Source: Larkinella humicola (lineage in GTDB: Bacteria > Bacteroidota > Bacteroidia > Cytophagales > Spirosomataceae). Taken from it: a DNA stretch of 64,000 bases. Position numbers and translations under genes: made by a program. The stretch covers positions 1,674,001-1,738,000 of the forward strand of contig NZ_VTWS01000001.1 of assembly GCF_008727875.1 (NCBI RefSeq). The letters run 5' to 3'. Shown piece by piece: positions 16,675 to 25,309 of this stretch. Within the stretch, counting starts at the first letter, position 1, and each line of letters starts with the position of its first letter. Below the pieces are notes generated by a model. It searched no databases, was not told where the DNA came from, and saw only the letters and a list, made by a program, of their open reading frames with translations.

Positions 16675-17658
16675 ATGATTCCCATCATCTTCGTTCATTC
16701 CGGTTACCAGTCCTATCTGGAGTATAGCCTGCGGCAGTGTCGGCTGGCGAATCCGGCGTCGGCGGTGTATTTACTGGGTGATGAGGACAACAAAAACCGC
16801 TTTCCATTTGTCACGCACGTGCCGATTGCATCGCTGAATCCGGAAAAATCCGATTGGTTTACCAAACGCTACGTTCACCGGTCCTACAATCCCGAATGGT
16901 ATGAACGGCTCTGTTTTGTCCGCTGGTTCTACGTGCTGGCGTTTATGGAGGAGCGAAAGCTGGACGAGGTTTTCGTGGCGGATTCCGATGTGATGCTCTA
17001 TAAAAACCTGGATCACTATGCCGCCTGGACATCCCGAAAACCGGGTCAACAGTCGGCTTATTGCCTGACCGACCACCAGTCCATCGGTTCGTATAGCTGG
17101 GTAGCCTCGGCCCACTCCTCCTTCTGGACCCGCAAAGGCATTGCCGATTTTTGCGCCTATCTTCTGAAAACCTACCAGACCACGGCCAATCAGGCCCGTC
17201 TGGAAGAGAAATGGCAGTATCACCAGCAAAACGGGCTGGCGGGTGGCGTGTCCGATATGGCTTTGCTGTACCTCTACGAAACCGACCATCCGGGTCAGGT
17301 GGTCAATCTGTTGCAGCCGTCGGCGGGGCCGAACCAGCCGCTGCGGGAGGTGTTCGACGTTAATGTCAGCATTCCGCACAACCAGGTAGACAACGAGTTC
17401 GAGATGGACGAGCGTTCGCTTAAAAAAGTCCGGTGGGAACACCAAGAGTTTGTCGGCTACAACCGGATTTTGAAAGAAACCTGTATCTTTAATTCCCTCC
17501 ATTTTCAGGGATTGAGCAAACGCTGCATTCACCAGTATTACCAGGGTACCGATCTGAAGCTGCATCAGCTGATGGAGGAAGTAAAACACCGGTTTGACCC
17601 GGTTTTGCAGCCGGTTCGCCAACTCAAAAAAGGTTTGAAACGGATTTTAAAACGCTGA
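16675..17658 (+). CDS. Putative glycosyltransferase-like protein
   Basis: A 327-residue soluble protein without signal peptide or membrane span. It begins with a beta-strand-like IPIIFVHSGYQSYLEYSL and carries a candidate DxD metal/nucleotide-sugar motif (VADSDVMLY, DSD at 103-105), in the position expected for GT-A-fold transferases. The C terminus is basic (QLKKGLKRILKR). No named family is recognised with certainty. A DinB-like gene follows after 3 bp, so both are cotranscribed. Confidence 0.6.
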   Translation: MIPIIFVHSGYQSYLEYSLRQCRLANPASAVYLLGDEDNKNRFPFVTHVPIASLNPEKSDWFTKRYVHRSYNPEWYERLCFVRWFYVLAFMEERKLDEVFVADSDVMLYKNLDHYAAWTSRKPGQQSAYCLTDHQSIGSYSWVASAHSSFWTRKGIADFCAYLLKTYQTTANQARLEEKWQYHQQNGLAGGVSDMALLYLYETDHPGQVVNLLQPSAGPNQPLREVFDVNVSIPHNQVDNEFEMDERSLKKVRWEHQEFVGYNRILKETCIFNSLHFQGLSKRCIHQYYQGTDLKLHQLMEEVKHRFDPVLQPVRQLKKGLKRILKR

Positions 17659-17661
17659 CGT

Positions 17662-18198
17662 ATGTCCGACACCAACGATCTCCGCTATCCCATTGGCCCG
17701 TTTACGTTCGGCCATTCTTATTCGTTCGATCAATCGCAGGAGCACATTGCCGCCATTGCGGTTTTTCCCCACAACCTCACCGAACTGGTGGGCCGCTGGG
17801 GCGACAGCCGGCTCGACACGCCCTACCGCCCCGGTGGCTGGACCGTCCGGCAGGTGGTTCACCACGTCGCCGACAGCCACATGAATGCCTACGTCCGCAC
17901 CAAACTGGCGTTGACCGAGGCCATTCCGACCATTAAACCGTACGACGAAAACGCGTGGGCGACCCTCCCCGACTACCGGCTTTCCATCGCGCCGTCGCTG
18001 GTCATTCTGAGCAACTTACACCAGCGTTGGGTAGCGGTTTTGAACGCCCTGACTGAAGCACAGCTCCAGCGGCTGTATTTCCATCCCGAAAGCAAAAAGC
18101 AGTTTTCGCTCGCCGAAGCCCTTGCCAACTATGCCTGGCACGGCGAACACCACTACCAACACGCCTACCAGCTTGCCCTCCGGAACCATTGGGTTTAG
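17662..18198 (+). CDS. YfiT/BstA-type DinB-superfamily metal-dependent enzyme
   Basis: A 178-residue four-helix DinB-fold protein. It opens with the YfiT signature RYPIGPF and contains the metal-ligand histidines in VRQVVHHVADSHMNAY and in the C-terminal YAWHGEHHYQHAYQL. Related proteins are bacillithiol S-transferases or uncharacterised thiol-dependent hydrolases. The gene starts 3 bp after the glycosyltransferase-like gene. Its stop codon opens class A copy 3. Confidence 0.9.
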   Translation: MSDTNDLRYPIGPFTFGHSYSFDQSQEHIAAIAVFPHNLTELVGRWGDSRLDTPYRPGGWTVRQVVHHVADSHMNAYVRTKLALTEAIPTIKPYDENAWATLPDYRLSIAPSLVILSNLHQRWVAVLNALTEAQLQRLYFHPESKKQFSLAEALANYAWHGEHHYQHAYQLALRNHWV

Positions 18199-18270
18199 TT
18201 AAGAGTTAAGAATTAAAAGTTTAAAGTTGCGACACCGCCTATTTTTAACTTTTAATTCTTAACTCTTAAC
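18198..18270. repeat. Class A palindrome, copy 3 (GTTAAGAGTTAAG words)
   Basis: Perfect 24-bp arms, 18198-18221 and 18247-18270, separated by 25 nt. The left arm begins at the last base of the upstream stop codon; the right arm ends 5 bp before the next start. The loop contains GTTGCGACACCGCC, a diverged form of the motif seen in other copies. No U-tract follows. Confidence 0.93.
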
Positions 18271-18275
18271 TCAAA

Positions 18276-18449
18276 GTGTTTGAACATCTCCTCATCGGTC
18301 TGATTTTTCTGAGTGCGGTGGCCTACCTCGGTCGTCGGGCGTGGAAGAGTCTGTTCCGGAAAGAGGCCGGCTGTGGCAAGGGATGCGGGTGCAGTGCCGA
18401 CGCAAAAGTCACGTCAGTTAACAAATCAGGGCGGTTACCAGTTAACTAA
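18276..18449 (+). CDS. FeoB-associated Cys-rich small membrane protein
   Basis: A 57-residue protein starting with GTG. One membrane helix (HLLIGLIFLSAVAYLGRRAW) is followed by a cysteine-rich cytoplasmic tail (CGKGCGCSA), the layout of the FeoB-associated Cys-rich family, which is thought to accompany ferrous-iron transport. No feoA or feoB lies within the window, so here the gene is separated from its usual partner. It sits between class A copy 3 and the DUF4403 gene, 25 bp upstream of the latter. Confidence 0.75.
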   Translation: MFEHLLIGLIFLSAVAYLGRRAWKSLFRKEAGCGKGCGCSADAKVTSVNKSGRLPVN

Positions 18450-18474
18450 GTGGTAGTACGTATTCCGACCCAAC

Positions 18475-19899
18475 ATGACGAGTGACGAAAGCGGGGGAAG
18501 CCGATTCCCTTCTTATATTCCCATAACCGTAATCCTCGCTTTGTTGATGGCGGGTATCTTTTCCTGCAAAAAAGTCAACCCCGAGCCCCCCGCTGCCCGC
18601 AATTTCGATGATTCTCTGACGGCCGACAGTTCCTACGTGACGGCTCCGATTCTGTTTGAAATTTCTGAACTCGAAGAAAAAATCAACAAGGCGCTCGGCG
18701 TGGTGCTGGTCGAAAAGGCCGAGATCAAGAGCGGCAAATCCCGGTCTTTAAACCTGCGCATCGAACGAAACGGGCCCATCAAGCTGGCTTTTGACGGCAC
18801 CCGGCTGACGTTCAGTGCCTCCCTGAAAATCTGGCTCAGCAACCCCATGAATTTGCTGACCAACTCAAAAGACACCAGCAACTGGGTGTATAGCGCCATC
18901 GACGTGCGGTTTCGCAGCCCGCTGACGGTACAGGACAACTGGCGCGTGCAAACCCGTGTCGAGTTGGAAACGTATCACTGGATTACCAAACCCCGGATTC
19001 GGGTGCTGGGTATAGACATCCCCGTTACCCGGCTGGCCGACCGCATTCTCGCCAAACGGGAAGACGGCATCGAGAATGCCATCGACAACGCGGTTTTTAA
19101 CGAACTCCGGCTGGACCGCGAACTGCAAACCGTCTGGAAAGATATTCAGAAACCATTGCTCATCAACCGGCAGTATCAGCAGGTCTGGCTCCTTCCCCGC
19201 CCCTATGCCGTTTTGGTCGGGCCGATTCGCGGCAATCCGAAAACGATTGTAATTCCGATGCGGCTCAAACTGGGCGTCGATACGAAATTTGGTCCCCGCC
19301 CGGTCTACACGCCCTCGGCTCAACTTCCGCGTTTGCAGAAAGTGGCCTCGCTGCCCATGATGTCGCGCATCAATTTGCTGAGTCGTATTCCCTACACGCA
19401 ACTAACGGCGGTGCTGAACACCTTCATTCGGGGTAAAAAACTCAACGTAATCAATCACCTGATAGACATCGAAAAAGCGGATATTTACGGCGGTGAACAC
19501 GCCCTGATCGTTCGGACAGACATCCGAGGAGCCATCCGGGGAAGCCTCTATTTCCGGGGGCGACCGGCATTTGACACCATTCGTAACGAACTGATGATGA
19601 AGAACATCGACTACGACATCCACACCGAGCAATCCCTGGCCCGGGTTGCCGACTGGCTCCTCCACGACACGCTCAAAGACACCTTGCAGGCCACCCTGAA
19701 AATACCGCTTCAGGAACATTTCACCCTGCTTCCCCACAAAATCGAAACGGCCTTTTCGCGGGCTAAAGTGGGACGAAAAGCCCGCATCGACATCCCGAAA
19801 TTTCAGTTAATTCCCAAAGCCATTGCCGTCCGCCCCGACGGTTTGTACATTCTTCTCCACGCCGATGCCGCGATGCGGCTTGAAGTTGTAGATTTGTAA
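18475..19899 (+). CDS. DUF4403 family lipoprotein
   Basis: A 474-residue exported protein with an N-terminal hydrophobic segment ending in GIFSCKK (probable lipidated Cys). The body has the duplicated beta-rich layout of DUF4403, including ISELEEKINKALG near residue 62 and a second module near 290-470 with IPYTQLTAVLNTFIRGKKL. The fold is related to lipid-binding tubular domains, but the function is unknown. Residue counts and the opening are normal for the family. Confidence 0.85.
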   Translation: MTSDESGGSRFPSYIPITVILALLMAGIFSCKKVNPEPPAARNFDDSLTADSSYVTAPILFEISELEEKINKALGVVLVEKAEIKSGKSRSLNLRIERNGPIKLAFDGTRLTFSASLKIWLSNPMNLLTNSKDTSNWVYSAIDVRFRSPLTVQDNWRVQTRVELETYHWITKPRIRVLGIDIPVTRLADRILAKREDGIENAIDNAVFNELRLDRELQTVWKDIQKPLLINRQYQQVWLLPRPYAVLVGPIRGNPKTIVIPMRLKLGVDTKFGPRPVYTPSAQLPRLQKVASLPMMSRINLLSRIPYTQLTAVLNTFIRGKKLNVINHLIDIEKADIYGGEHALIVRTDIRGAIRGSLYFRGRPAFDTIRNELMMKNIDYDIHTEQSLARVADWLLHDTLKDTLQATLKIPLQEHFTLLPHKIETAFSRAKVGRKARIDIPKFQLIPKAIAVRPDGLYILLHADAAMRLEVVDL

Positions 19900-19995
19900 G
19901 CTGTAGAGTATCCATTTCACCCCAACCCCGAAAGCGAGCCAGCCGTTCGTCCTTTCGAATCACACGCCAGGGAGTTGGAGGCAATCGTTTTACCA

Positions 19996-21207
19996 ATGAG
20001 TTCAGAAAAAAGAGATCCGGAGCAATACGTCGATTTAGGGCATAGCGATGTAGAAAACCACCTCAAAACGCAGGTGGCTTTGTACGAAAAACGATTGAAA
20101 GAAGGTGGTTCGGCCAATAAAGTGGCCGCTTTTTTTGCTACCAATCTGTTTGGATTCGCCTACCACTACCTCAAAAGCCGCTTTGGCCCCAAAGCCGCCT
20201 ACCAATTTTACCCCAGCAACGGCGACGATGGCATTTATCCGCTGCATACCTATTCCGAAACCGTAACGCTGGCGCTGGTGTCGGACTGGGCCACCGACAC
20301 GCCCGAATCGGATTTAATCGGCCACCTGATTCGCGATCATGACCCGGACTACACCCTTCACCTCGGTGATATTTACTTTGTTGGTACCCCGCAGGAAGTG
20401 GCCACCAATTTTACGGACCCCGACGCGTCGTGGCATTTTGGCAAACACGGCAGTCTGGCGCTGTCGGGCAACCACGAAATGTATTCCAACGGAACGGCCT
20501 ATTTCAAACACCTGCTGCCGGCCATGAAAATCCGCAAAGGCAGCCAGATTGCTACCCAGCAAGCCGGTTTTTTCTGTCTGGAAAACGAACACTGGCGGAT
20601 CATCGGACTCGATACGGGCTACAACTCGACCAACCGCCCGTTGCTGGAAGTGCTGTTCAAACCCGACTGCAACCTGCGGAACGAACAGGTTCAGTGGCTG
20701 ACCGAGACCGTGAAGCTGGGCAACCCGGACGACAAACGGGGCATCATTTTCCTGAGTCACCACCCGTATTTCTCCTCGTTCCGCGACGATCATCCGGTGG
20801 TGGGCCGCCAACTCAAAACCATCTTCGGAGCCGCCGAACGGCCGGTTCTGTGGTTTTGGGGCCACGAACACCGCCTTTCCTTTTACAATCAATATGGTTT
20901 TCCGGACGGCATTAAAGCCTGGGGGCGTTGCGTCGGCCATGGTGGCATGCCCGTCGAAACCGATCCGCCGGATCAGGGCCACCTGGGCCAGCTTCTGTTC
21001 TACGACCAGCGCGTTCGGGAACGCATCCGTCGTCGCGATGTCGGCTTTAACGGTTTCGCCCTGCTGTCCATCAACGGTCCGGCCATCGACATCAACTACA
21101 TCGACCAAACCAACAAAACCGTCATCGCCGAACGCTGGACCGTCGACCCCGCCGGCGGTTTATCCTCCGAAATCATCGAAATCCATCCAGAAGTGACGAA
21201 ATACTGA
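19996..21207 (+). CDS. Metallophosphoesterase (calcineurin-like)
   Basis: About 403 residues from the ATG at 19996; a TTG seven codons earlier is less likely. Metallophosphoesterase motifs appear in order: SDWA near residue 96, LHLGDIYFVG near 120, LSGNHEMY near 158, SHHPYF near 256 and GHEHRLSFY near 292. There is no signal peptide, so it acts in the cytoplasm on an unknown phosphoester. It ends just before class A copy 4 and is convergent with the AlkA gene. Confidence 0.9.
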   Translation: MSSEKRDPEQYVDLGHSDVENHLKTQVALYEKRLKEGGSANKVAAFFATNLFGFAYHYLKSRFGPKAAYQFYPSNGDDGIYPLHTYSETVTLALVSDWATDTPESDLIGHLIRDHDPDYTLHLGDIYFVGTPQEVATNFTDPDASWHFGKHGSLALSGNHEMYSNGTAYFKHLLPAMKIRKGSQIATQQAGFFCLENEHWRIIGLDTGYNSTNRPLLEVLFKPDCNLRNEQVQWLTETVKLGNPDDKRGIIFLSHHPYFSSFRDDHPVVGRQLKTIFGAAERPVLWFWGHEHRLSFYNQYGFPDGIKAWGRCVGHGGMPVETDPPDQGHLGQLLFYDQRVRERIRRRDVGFNGFALLSINGPAIDINYIDQTNKTVIAERWTVDPAGGLSSEIIEIHPEVTKY

Positions 21208-21208
21208 A

Positions 21209-21277
21209 GGATGAATGATGAGTGATGAACGGGCTGACGCATACATTCATCGTTCATCATTCATCACTCATCATTCC
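21209..21277. repeat. Class A palindrome, copy 4 (GAATGATGAGTGATGAA words)
   Basis: A 17-bp perfect pair (21213-21229 with 21260-21276) within longer arms built of ATGAATGATG and TTCATCATTC words. The loop reads GGGCTGACGCATAC, the clearest form of the shared loop motif. It separates convergent genes with about 70 bp between their stop codons. Confidence 0.9.
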
Positions 21278-21888
21278 TATTCTGCCTTCCATCGCCACAG
21301 ATACCGGGATGCCAGCGTGCGGTGGGGGCGCCAGGGCTCGGCGATTTCGTGCAGGCGTTTGTAGAGTGCCCGGCCGGTTTCGGTTAGGCCATAGGCTTTT
21401 ACCATCTTCTGCCGAATCACCAGATCATCGACCGGGAACACGTCGGGGCGATCCAGCACGAACATCAGCAGCATCTCCACGGTCCAGCGGCCCACGCCCT
21501 TGATGGGCAGCAGGTATTGCACCACTTCTTCGTCGGTCAGTGGCCCGAGGTGGTCGCTGGACATGGGGTTTTTCAGGGCAAATTCGGCCACACTTTGCAG
21601 ATAGACGGATTTCTGACCCGACAACCCCGCACTCCGCAATTCCTCCGGCAACTTGGCCACCAACTGTTCCGGGTGCGGATAGCCATCGGGGAACAGAGCC
21701 AGAAACCGGGTAAAAATGGAATCGGCCGCTTTGACAGAAATCTGCTGGGAGACGATGCTTTCCAGCAACGCCAGGTAAATCGGGTTCTTGTCCGGGTCTT
21801 CGTCATACGCAAATGCTACTTTCGGCAAGGGCGTCGACGCAATAATTTGCTTCAGAATGGCATCTTTGGCGAGATGGTCAAGTGGCAT
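21277..21888 (-). CDS. DNA-3-methyladenine glycosylase, AlkA/HhH-GPD type
   Basis: About 203 residues from the ATG at 21888 (MPLDHLAKD); a GTG 22 codons upstream would add a non-typical stretch. The HhH-GPD base-excision fold is evident: SIVSQQISVKAADSIF near 48, the helix-hairpin-helix LLPIKGVGRWTVEMLL near 128, and the catalytic aspartate in DVFPVDDLVIR. It removes alkylated bases from DNA. Its stop codon lies at the edge of class A copy 4. Confidence 0.93.
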   Translation of the reverse strand: MPLDHLAKDAILKQIIASTPLPKVAFAYDEDPDKNPIYLALLESIVSQQISVKAADSIFTRFLALFPDGYPHPEQLVAKLPEELRSAGLSGQKSVYLQSVAEFALKNPMSSDHLGPLTDEEVVQYLLPIKGVGRWTVEMLLMFVLDRPDVFPVDDLVIRQKMVKAYGLTETGRALYKRLHEIAEPWRPHRTLASRYLWRWKAE

Positions 21889-22138
21889 GGGAAAGGTATT
21901 TTCAGGTCCATGAATGGAAAGAATAAAGATCGGAAGGAATGCCCAGACCGACACGGTTTCTCACCGGTTTTCCGCTCCCCGACCGACCCGTATGATGGGC
22001 TTCTTTTGACACTTCATCCGGAAGTTGTTACGGTTCAGCAGGTTGAGAATTGGGATGCGAGGGTAAGTGGGGCAATTTTGTGCTGTTCAAATTGAAAAAA
22101 GCCTATCCACACCACTTTTTGTTCATCCACTCACTCTC

Positions 22139-23119
22139 ATGAAAAAAGTCTTTAAAATCATTGGTTACGGCTTCGGTGGCCTTGTTTTGCTGATCGCCGG
22201 TTATTGCACGTATGTAGCCGTTGTGGGCGTTCCGAGCTACGATCCACCCACGATCCCGGAAATCACCGTCGAAAGCACCCCCGCCCGCGTAGCCCGTGGG
22301 GAGGTAATCGGCCAGATCCAGTGCCTCGCCTGCCACGCCAACAACGAAAACCGCCTGACCGGCAAATACCTGGGGGAAGTACCGGCCCTCTTTGGCAAGC
22401 TGTACTCTAAAAACATCACCCAGGACCTGGAAAAAGGCATTGGCAACTGGACCGACGGGGAATTGATCTACTTCCTGCGAACCGGCCTCCGGCGCGACGG
22501 CACCTACGCTCCCATCATGCCCCAGTATCCCAATATGGCCGACGAAGACCTGAAATCGGTGGTGGCCTGGCTGCGCTCCGACCGCTTCCCGGTTCAGGCC
22601 ACCAAAGAAGAAGCCCCGGAGTCGGAACTGAGTTTTGTATCGAAACTCCTGACGCATACCCTTATGAAGCCCCTCGCCTATTCGCCGGCACTCGTTTCGC
22701 TGCCCGACAGCACGGATCCGGTTGCGTTGGGCAAGTACACTGCCGACGCCATCGGCGACTGCTATAGCTGCCACTCCGGCGACCTAATCGACCAGAGCAA
22801 AGAACAACCTGAAAAGAGCAAGGGCTATTACGGCGGTGGAATTGAAATGAAAGGCGAAGGCGGAAAACCGGTTATTACGGCCAATCTGACGTTCGACGAG
22901 CAAACGGGAATTGCCAAAAAATACACCAAAGAGCAGTTCATCCGCGTGGTAAAACTCGGTGTTCGACCCGACGGTTCGGTTCTCAAACAACCCATGTTCC
23001 CGCGTCCGATGTTGTCGGACAACGAAGTGGGCGCGATTTATGAATTCCTGAAAACCGTACCGAAAATTCAGAACGACATCGCCAAGAAGAACGCGGAATT
23101 GCAACTGGCGGAGAAATAA
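22139..23119 (+). CDS. Dihaem cytochrome c family protein
   Basis: 326 residues from the ATG at 22139. An N-terminal membrane anchor (about 7-30) is followed by two cytochrome c domains with CLACH (62-66) and CYSCH (208-212); later methionines, as in PIMPQYPNM and KQPMFPRPM, are suitable sixth ligands. It is an anchored periplasmic electron carrier, related in layout to the cytochrome subunits that accompany dehydrogenases. No dehydrogenase gene is adjacent. Confidence 0.92.
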   Translation: MKKVFKIIGYGFGGLVLLIAGYCTYVAVVGVPSYDPPTIPEITVESTPARVARGEVIGQIQCLACHANNENRLTGKYLGEVPALFGKLYSKNITQDLEKGIGNWTDGELIYFLRTGLRRDGTYAPIMPQYPNMADEDLKSVVAWLRSDRFPVQATKEEAPESELSFVSKLLTHTLMKPLAYSPALVSLPDSTDPVALGKYTADAIGDCYSCHSGDLIDQSKEQPEKSKGYYGGGIEMKGEGGKPVITANLTFDEQTGIAKKYTKEQFIRVVKLGVRPDGSVLKQPMFPRPMLSDNEVGAIYEFLKTVPKIQNDIAKKNAELQLAEK

Positions 23120-23137
23120 GATACCGGAGGCCGGTAG

Positions 23138-24166
23138 TCAGACCAGCGGCAATGTTACCCGAAACTCCTGACCGGTTTCTTCTATTCTCGGAACCGGCTG
23201 GCCCAGCATCTGGTATTTGGTCAGGATGTTGCTCAGGCCCACCCCGTTGGAAAGAATCCGACTGGCTTTGCGCTGGAGGTTGTTGCTCACGATCAGGTGC
23301 TGTTGTTCATCGGTCGTGAGCACAATCGTGAGTGGCTGTTCGGGCAGAATGATGTTGTGTTTGACGGCATTCTCAATCAGCAGTTGCAGCGTCAGGGGCG
23401 GCAGATGCATCGTTTCCGTACCGGGATAAATCCGGGTCACCAGCGTCAGGGCTTCGCCGTGGCGGGTTTTCAGCAAGTGGTAATACGATTGAATGAATTC
23501 CAATTCATTGGCTAAAGGCGTCAGCGCGCTCTCGTTGCTGCGGAGCAAATACCGGTAGACCGAGCTGAGTTCTTCGGCAAATACTTCGGCCTGCTGCGGG
23601 TTTTCGCTAATGAGTGCCGTCAGCGAGTTGAGGCTATTGAACAGAAAATGCGGGTTGACCTGCTGCCGCAGGGTGTCGAGCTGGGCCTGAAGCTGAGCTT
23701 TGCTCAGCGTATCGACTTCCTTGCGCGACTGCTGCCAGTGTCCGAAACTATCCATGCTTTCGTAAGTGATGACCACAATCGCCACGATGAGGGTGGTAAA
23801 TACCAGACCCAGCAACAACCGGCTTACTTCCGGTTCGAAACCCGGCATCGCGATGAACCAGTACACGAAAAAGAGGACCGCAACGTGTAACCCGGAACTG
23901 AGGGAGCAAAACAAAAAGCGTCGGAAGGCGCGGCCTACGTATTGCTCAGGGTCCGGATACAACTGGTTGATGCGAATGGCAATGCCGTTGTTGACATACC
24001 AGGCCGTAAATGACTCCAGAAAGGCTAAACCAGTCGCCAGGCCGAGGGTTGTCCAGTTTCGCCAGTAGTCGTCGCCCAGCAGTAACCAGTTCAAAATACT
24101 GATATACAGTGGAACAACGATGATTTGTAAAAGCCAGTCGTATCGGGAATAGGCCAGAAGTTTCAT
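23138..24166 (-). CDS. Sensor histidine kinase, LytS/YehU type
   Basis: 342 residues from the ATG at 24166; the longer frame to 24325 runs through a clear promoter and is rejected. Four membrane helices (about 10-135) are followed by a His_kinase domain with QVNPHFLFNSLNSL (phospho-acceptor His173) and an ATPase part with LIENAVKHN near 262 and NGVGLSNI near 313. Such kinases normally pair with a LytTR response regulator, usually in the next gene; none is present on either side, so the partner lies elsewhere. Confidence 0.93.
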   Translation of the reverse strand: MKLLAYSRYDWLLQIIVVPLYISILNWLLLGDDYWRNWTTLGLATGLAFLESFTAWYVNNGIAIRINQLYPDPEQYVGRAFRRFLFCSLSSGLHVAVLFFVYWFIAMPGFEPEVSRLLLGLVFTTLIVAIVVITYESMDSFGHWQQSRKEVDTLSKAQLQAQLDTLRQQVNPHFLFNSLNSLTALISENPQQAEVFAEELSSVYRYLLRSNESALTPLANELEFIQSYYHLLKTRHGEALTLVTRIYPGTETMHLPPLTLQLLIENAVKHNIILPEQPLTIVLTTDEQQHLIVSNNLQRKASRILSNGVGLSNILTKYQMLGQPVPRIEETGQEFRVTLPLV

Positions 24167-24192
24167 AGGAAGCAGAAAGCAGAGCCGCTTTT

Positions 24193-24222
24193 CAAATCTA
24201 CGAAATTCTCCAGACAGGTCAA
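24193..24222 (-). promoter_or_regulatory. Promoter of the LytS-type kinase
   Basis: Minus strand: TTG (24220-24222), a 19-nt spacer, TAGATTTG (24193-24200). This is an exact consensus match. The ATG at 24166 lies 26 nt downstream of the -7 box, which also supports that start. Confidence 0.8.
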
Positions 24223-24327
24223 GTCGGTTTTCCCAAACCATCCGAAACCGGTTTAGGTATATGCTCGTCAAGGCGGCCAAATTAAAGAACCGCTGCCATT
24301 GGTCAAATTTGATTGTTAACCGCAAAC

Positions 24328-24533
24328 AAGACCCTGAAAGGGTCCAATCATTAGCCCCGGATGCAATCCGGGGAATGGAGAATAGATGTAGCGGAGTAAC
24401 AACCCTGAAAGGGTTGAATAGATAAAATCCGTTATTGATATGACCCTTTCAGGGTCTTGTCCGTTCGTTGGCGGTCTCGATTCCATTCCCCGGATTGCAC
24501 CCGGGGCTAATGAGATGACCCTTTCAGGGTCTT
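24328..24533. repeat. Class D nested palindrome with four ACCCTGAAAGGGT motifs
   Basis: Outer arms of 52 bases (24328-24379 and 24482-24533) pair over roughly 47 positions. The 13-base palindrome ACCCTGAAAGGGT occurs at about 24331, 24402, 24442 and 24518 (the last two as ACCCTTTCAGGGT), and CCCCGGATGCAATCCGGGG forms another hairpin in each arm. It fills the space between the kinase promoter and the oxygenase stop codon. No gene is seen inside it. Confidence 0.9.
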
Positions 24534-24555
24534 GTCCGTTGGTCAGAGAATGGGA

Positions 24556-25251
24556 TCATTTCGCATCATGGAAAATGATTCCTAATGTATACCGGTTTCC
24601 GGAATGAACCGCGCTGACGCCGTGCCTCATCGTGACCCGGGAATACCCTCTTGTTCCCTTTTTCGGACGGAATTGCGTGGTAAACAGCAGGACATCGCCC
24701 TGCTTTGGAGTCAAAACCGTTGCTTTGGACTGCGCCCGGGGAACCTGCTCGGTCAAGACAAATTCCCCTCCGGTATAATCCTGAGCCGGTTCACTCAAAA
24801 AAACGACGGCCTGCAAAGGGAAATAGACATCTCCATACAAATCCTGATGCATCGCATTATAACCACCAGGACCGTATTTCAGCAGCAACGGAGTGGCCCG
24901 GCGCTGCTCATTCCGGTGGCATTCATCCAGAAAACCGGCGTGTTCTTCGGGGTAGTGAATCCCGAGTTTTAACAAACTTGCCCATTGATTCGCCACCGGA
25001 GCAATAGCTGCATAAATAGCCGTTCGCATCGTCTGAATGGGTTCAGGAAGCGGATACTGGAAATATTTGTACTCCCCCTGCCCGTAGCCGTGCCGTTCCA
25101 TCACGACCGTTTTCCGAAAATGCCCCGGTTCATCGTACAACGCCCTGAGCGGCTGGCATTCTTCCGGATGAAGCACCTGGCGGAGGAGCGCAAAACCGTT
25201 CGCATGGAGCGATTCGCGCGCATCATCCCAGTTCAGTTGATCGATTCTCAT
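24556..25251 (-). CDS. 2OG-Fe(II) oxygenase of the Oxygenase-NA (PF09859-like) family
   Basis: A 231-residue non-haem iron dioxygenase. It shows RHGYGQGEYKYF near residue 53, TPLLLKYGPGGYNAMHQDLYG (iron ligands His135 and Asp137), GGEFVLTEQVPRAQSK, and the distal block RHGVSAVHSGNRYTLGIIF, with a third His at about 210 and the 2-oxoglutarate-binding Arg. This matches the family named for oxidative repair of alkylated DNA. It lies 58 bp downstream of the Ada-like gene on the same strand, so an alkylation-response operon is likely. Confidence 0.88.
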   Translation of the reverse strand: MRIDQLNWDDARESLHANGFALLRQVLHPEECQPLRALYDEPGHFRKTVVMERHGYGQGEYKYFQYPLPEPIQTMRTAIYAAIAPVANQWASLLKLGIHYPEEHAGFLDECHRNEQRRATPLLLKYGPGGYNAMHQDLYGDVYFPLQAVVFLSEPAQDYTGGEFVLTEQVPRAQSKATVLTPKQGDVLLFTTQFRPKKGTRGYSRVTMRHGVSAVHSGNRYTLGIIFHDAK

Positions 25252-25309
25252 GCTACGGTCTATTTTATGAGAAATTGTTTTCTCTTATCTAACTGCTAAC
25301 GTCTACCGT

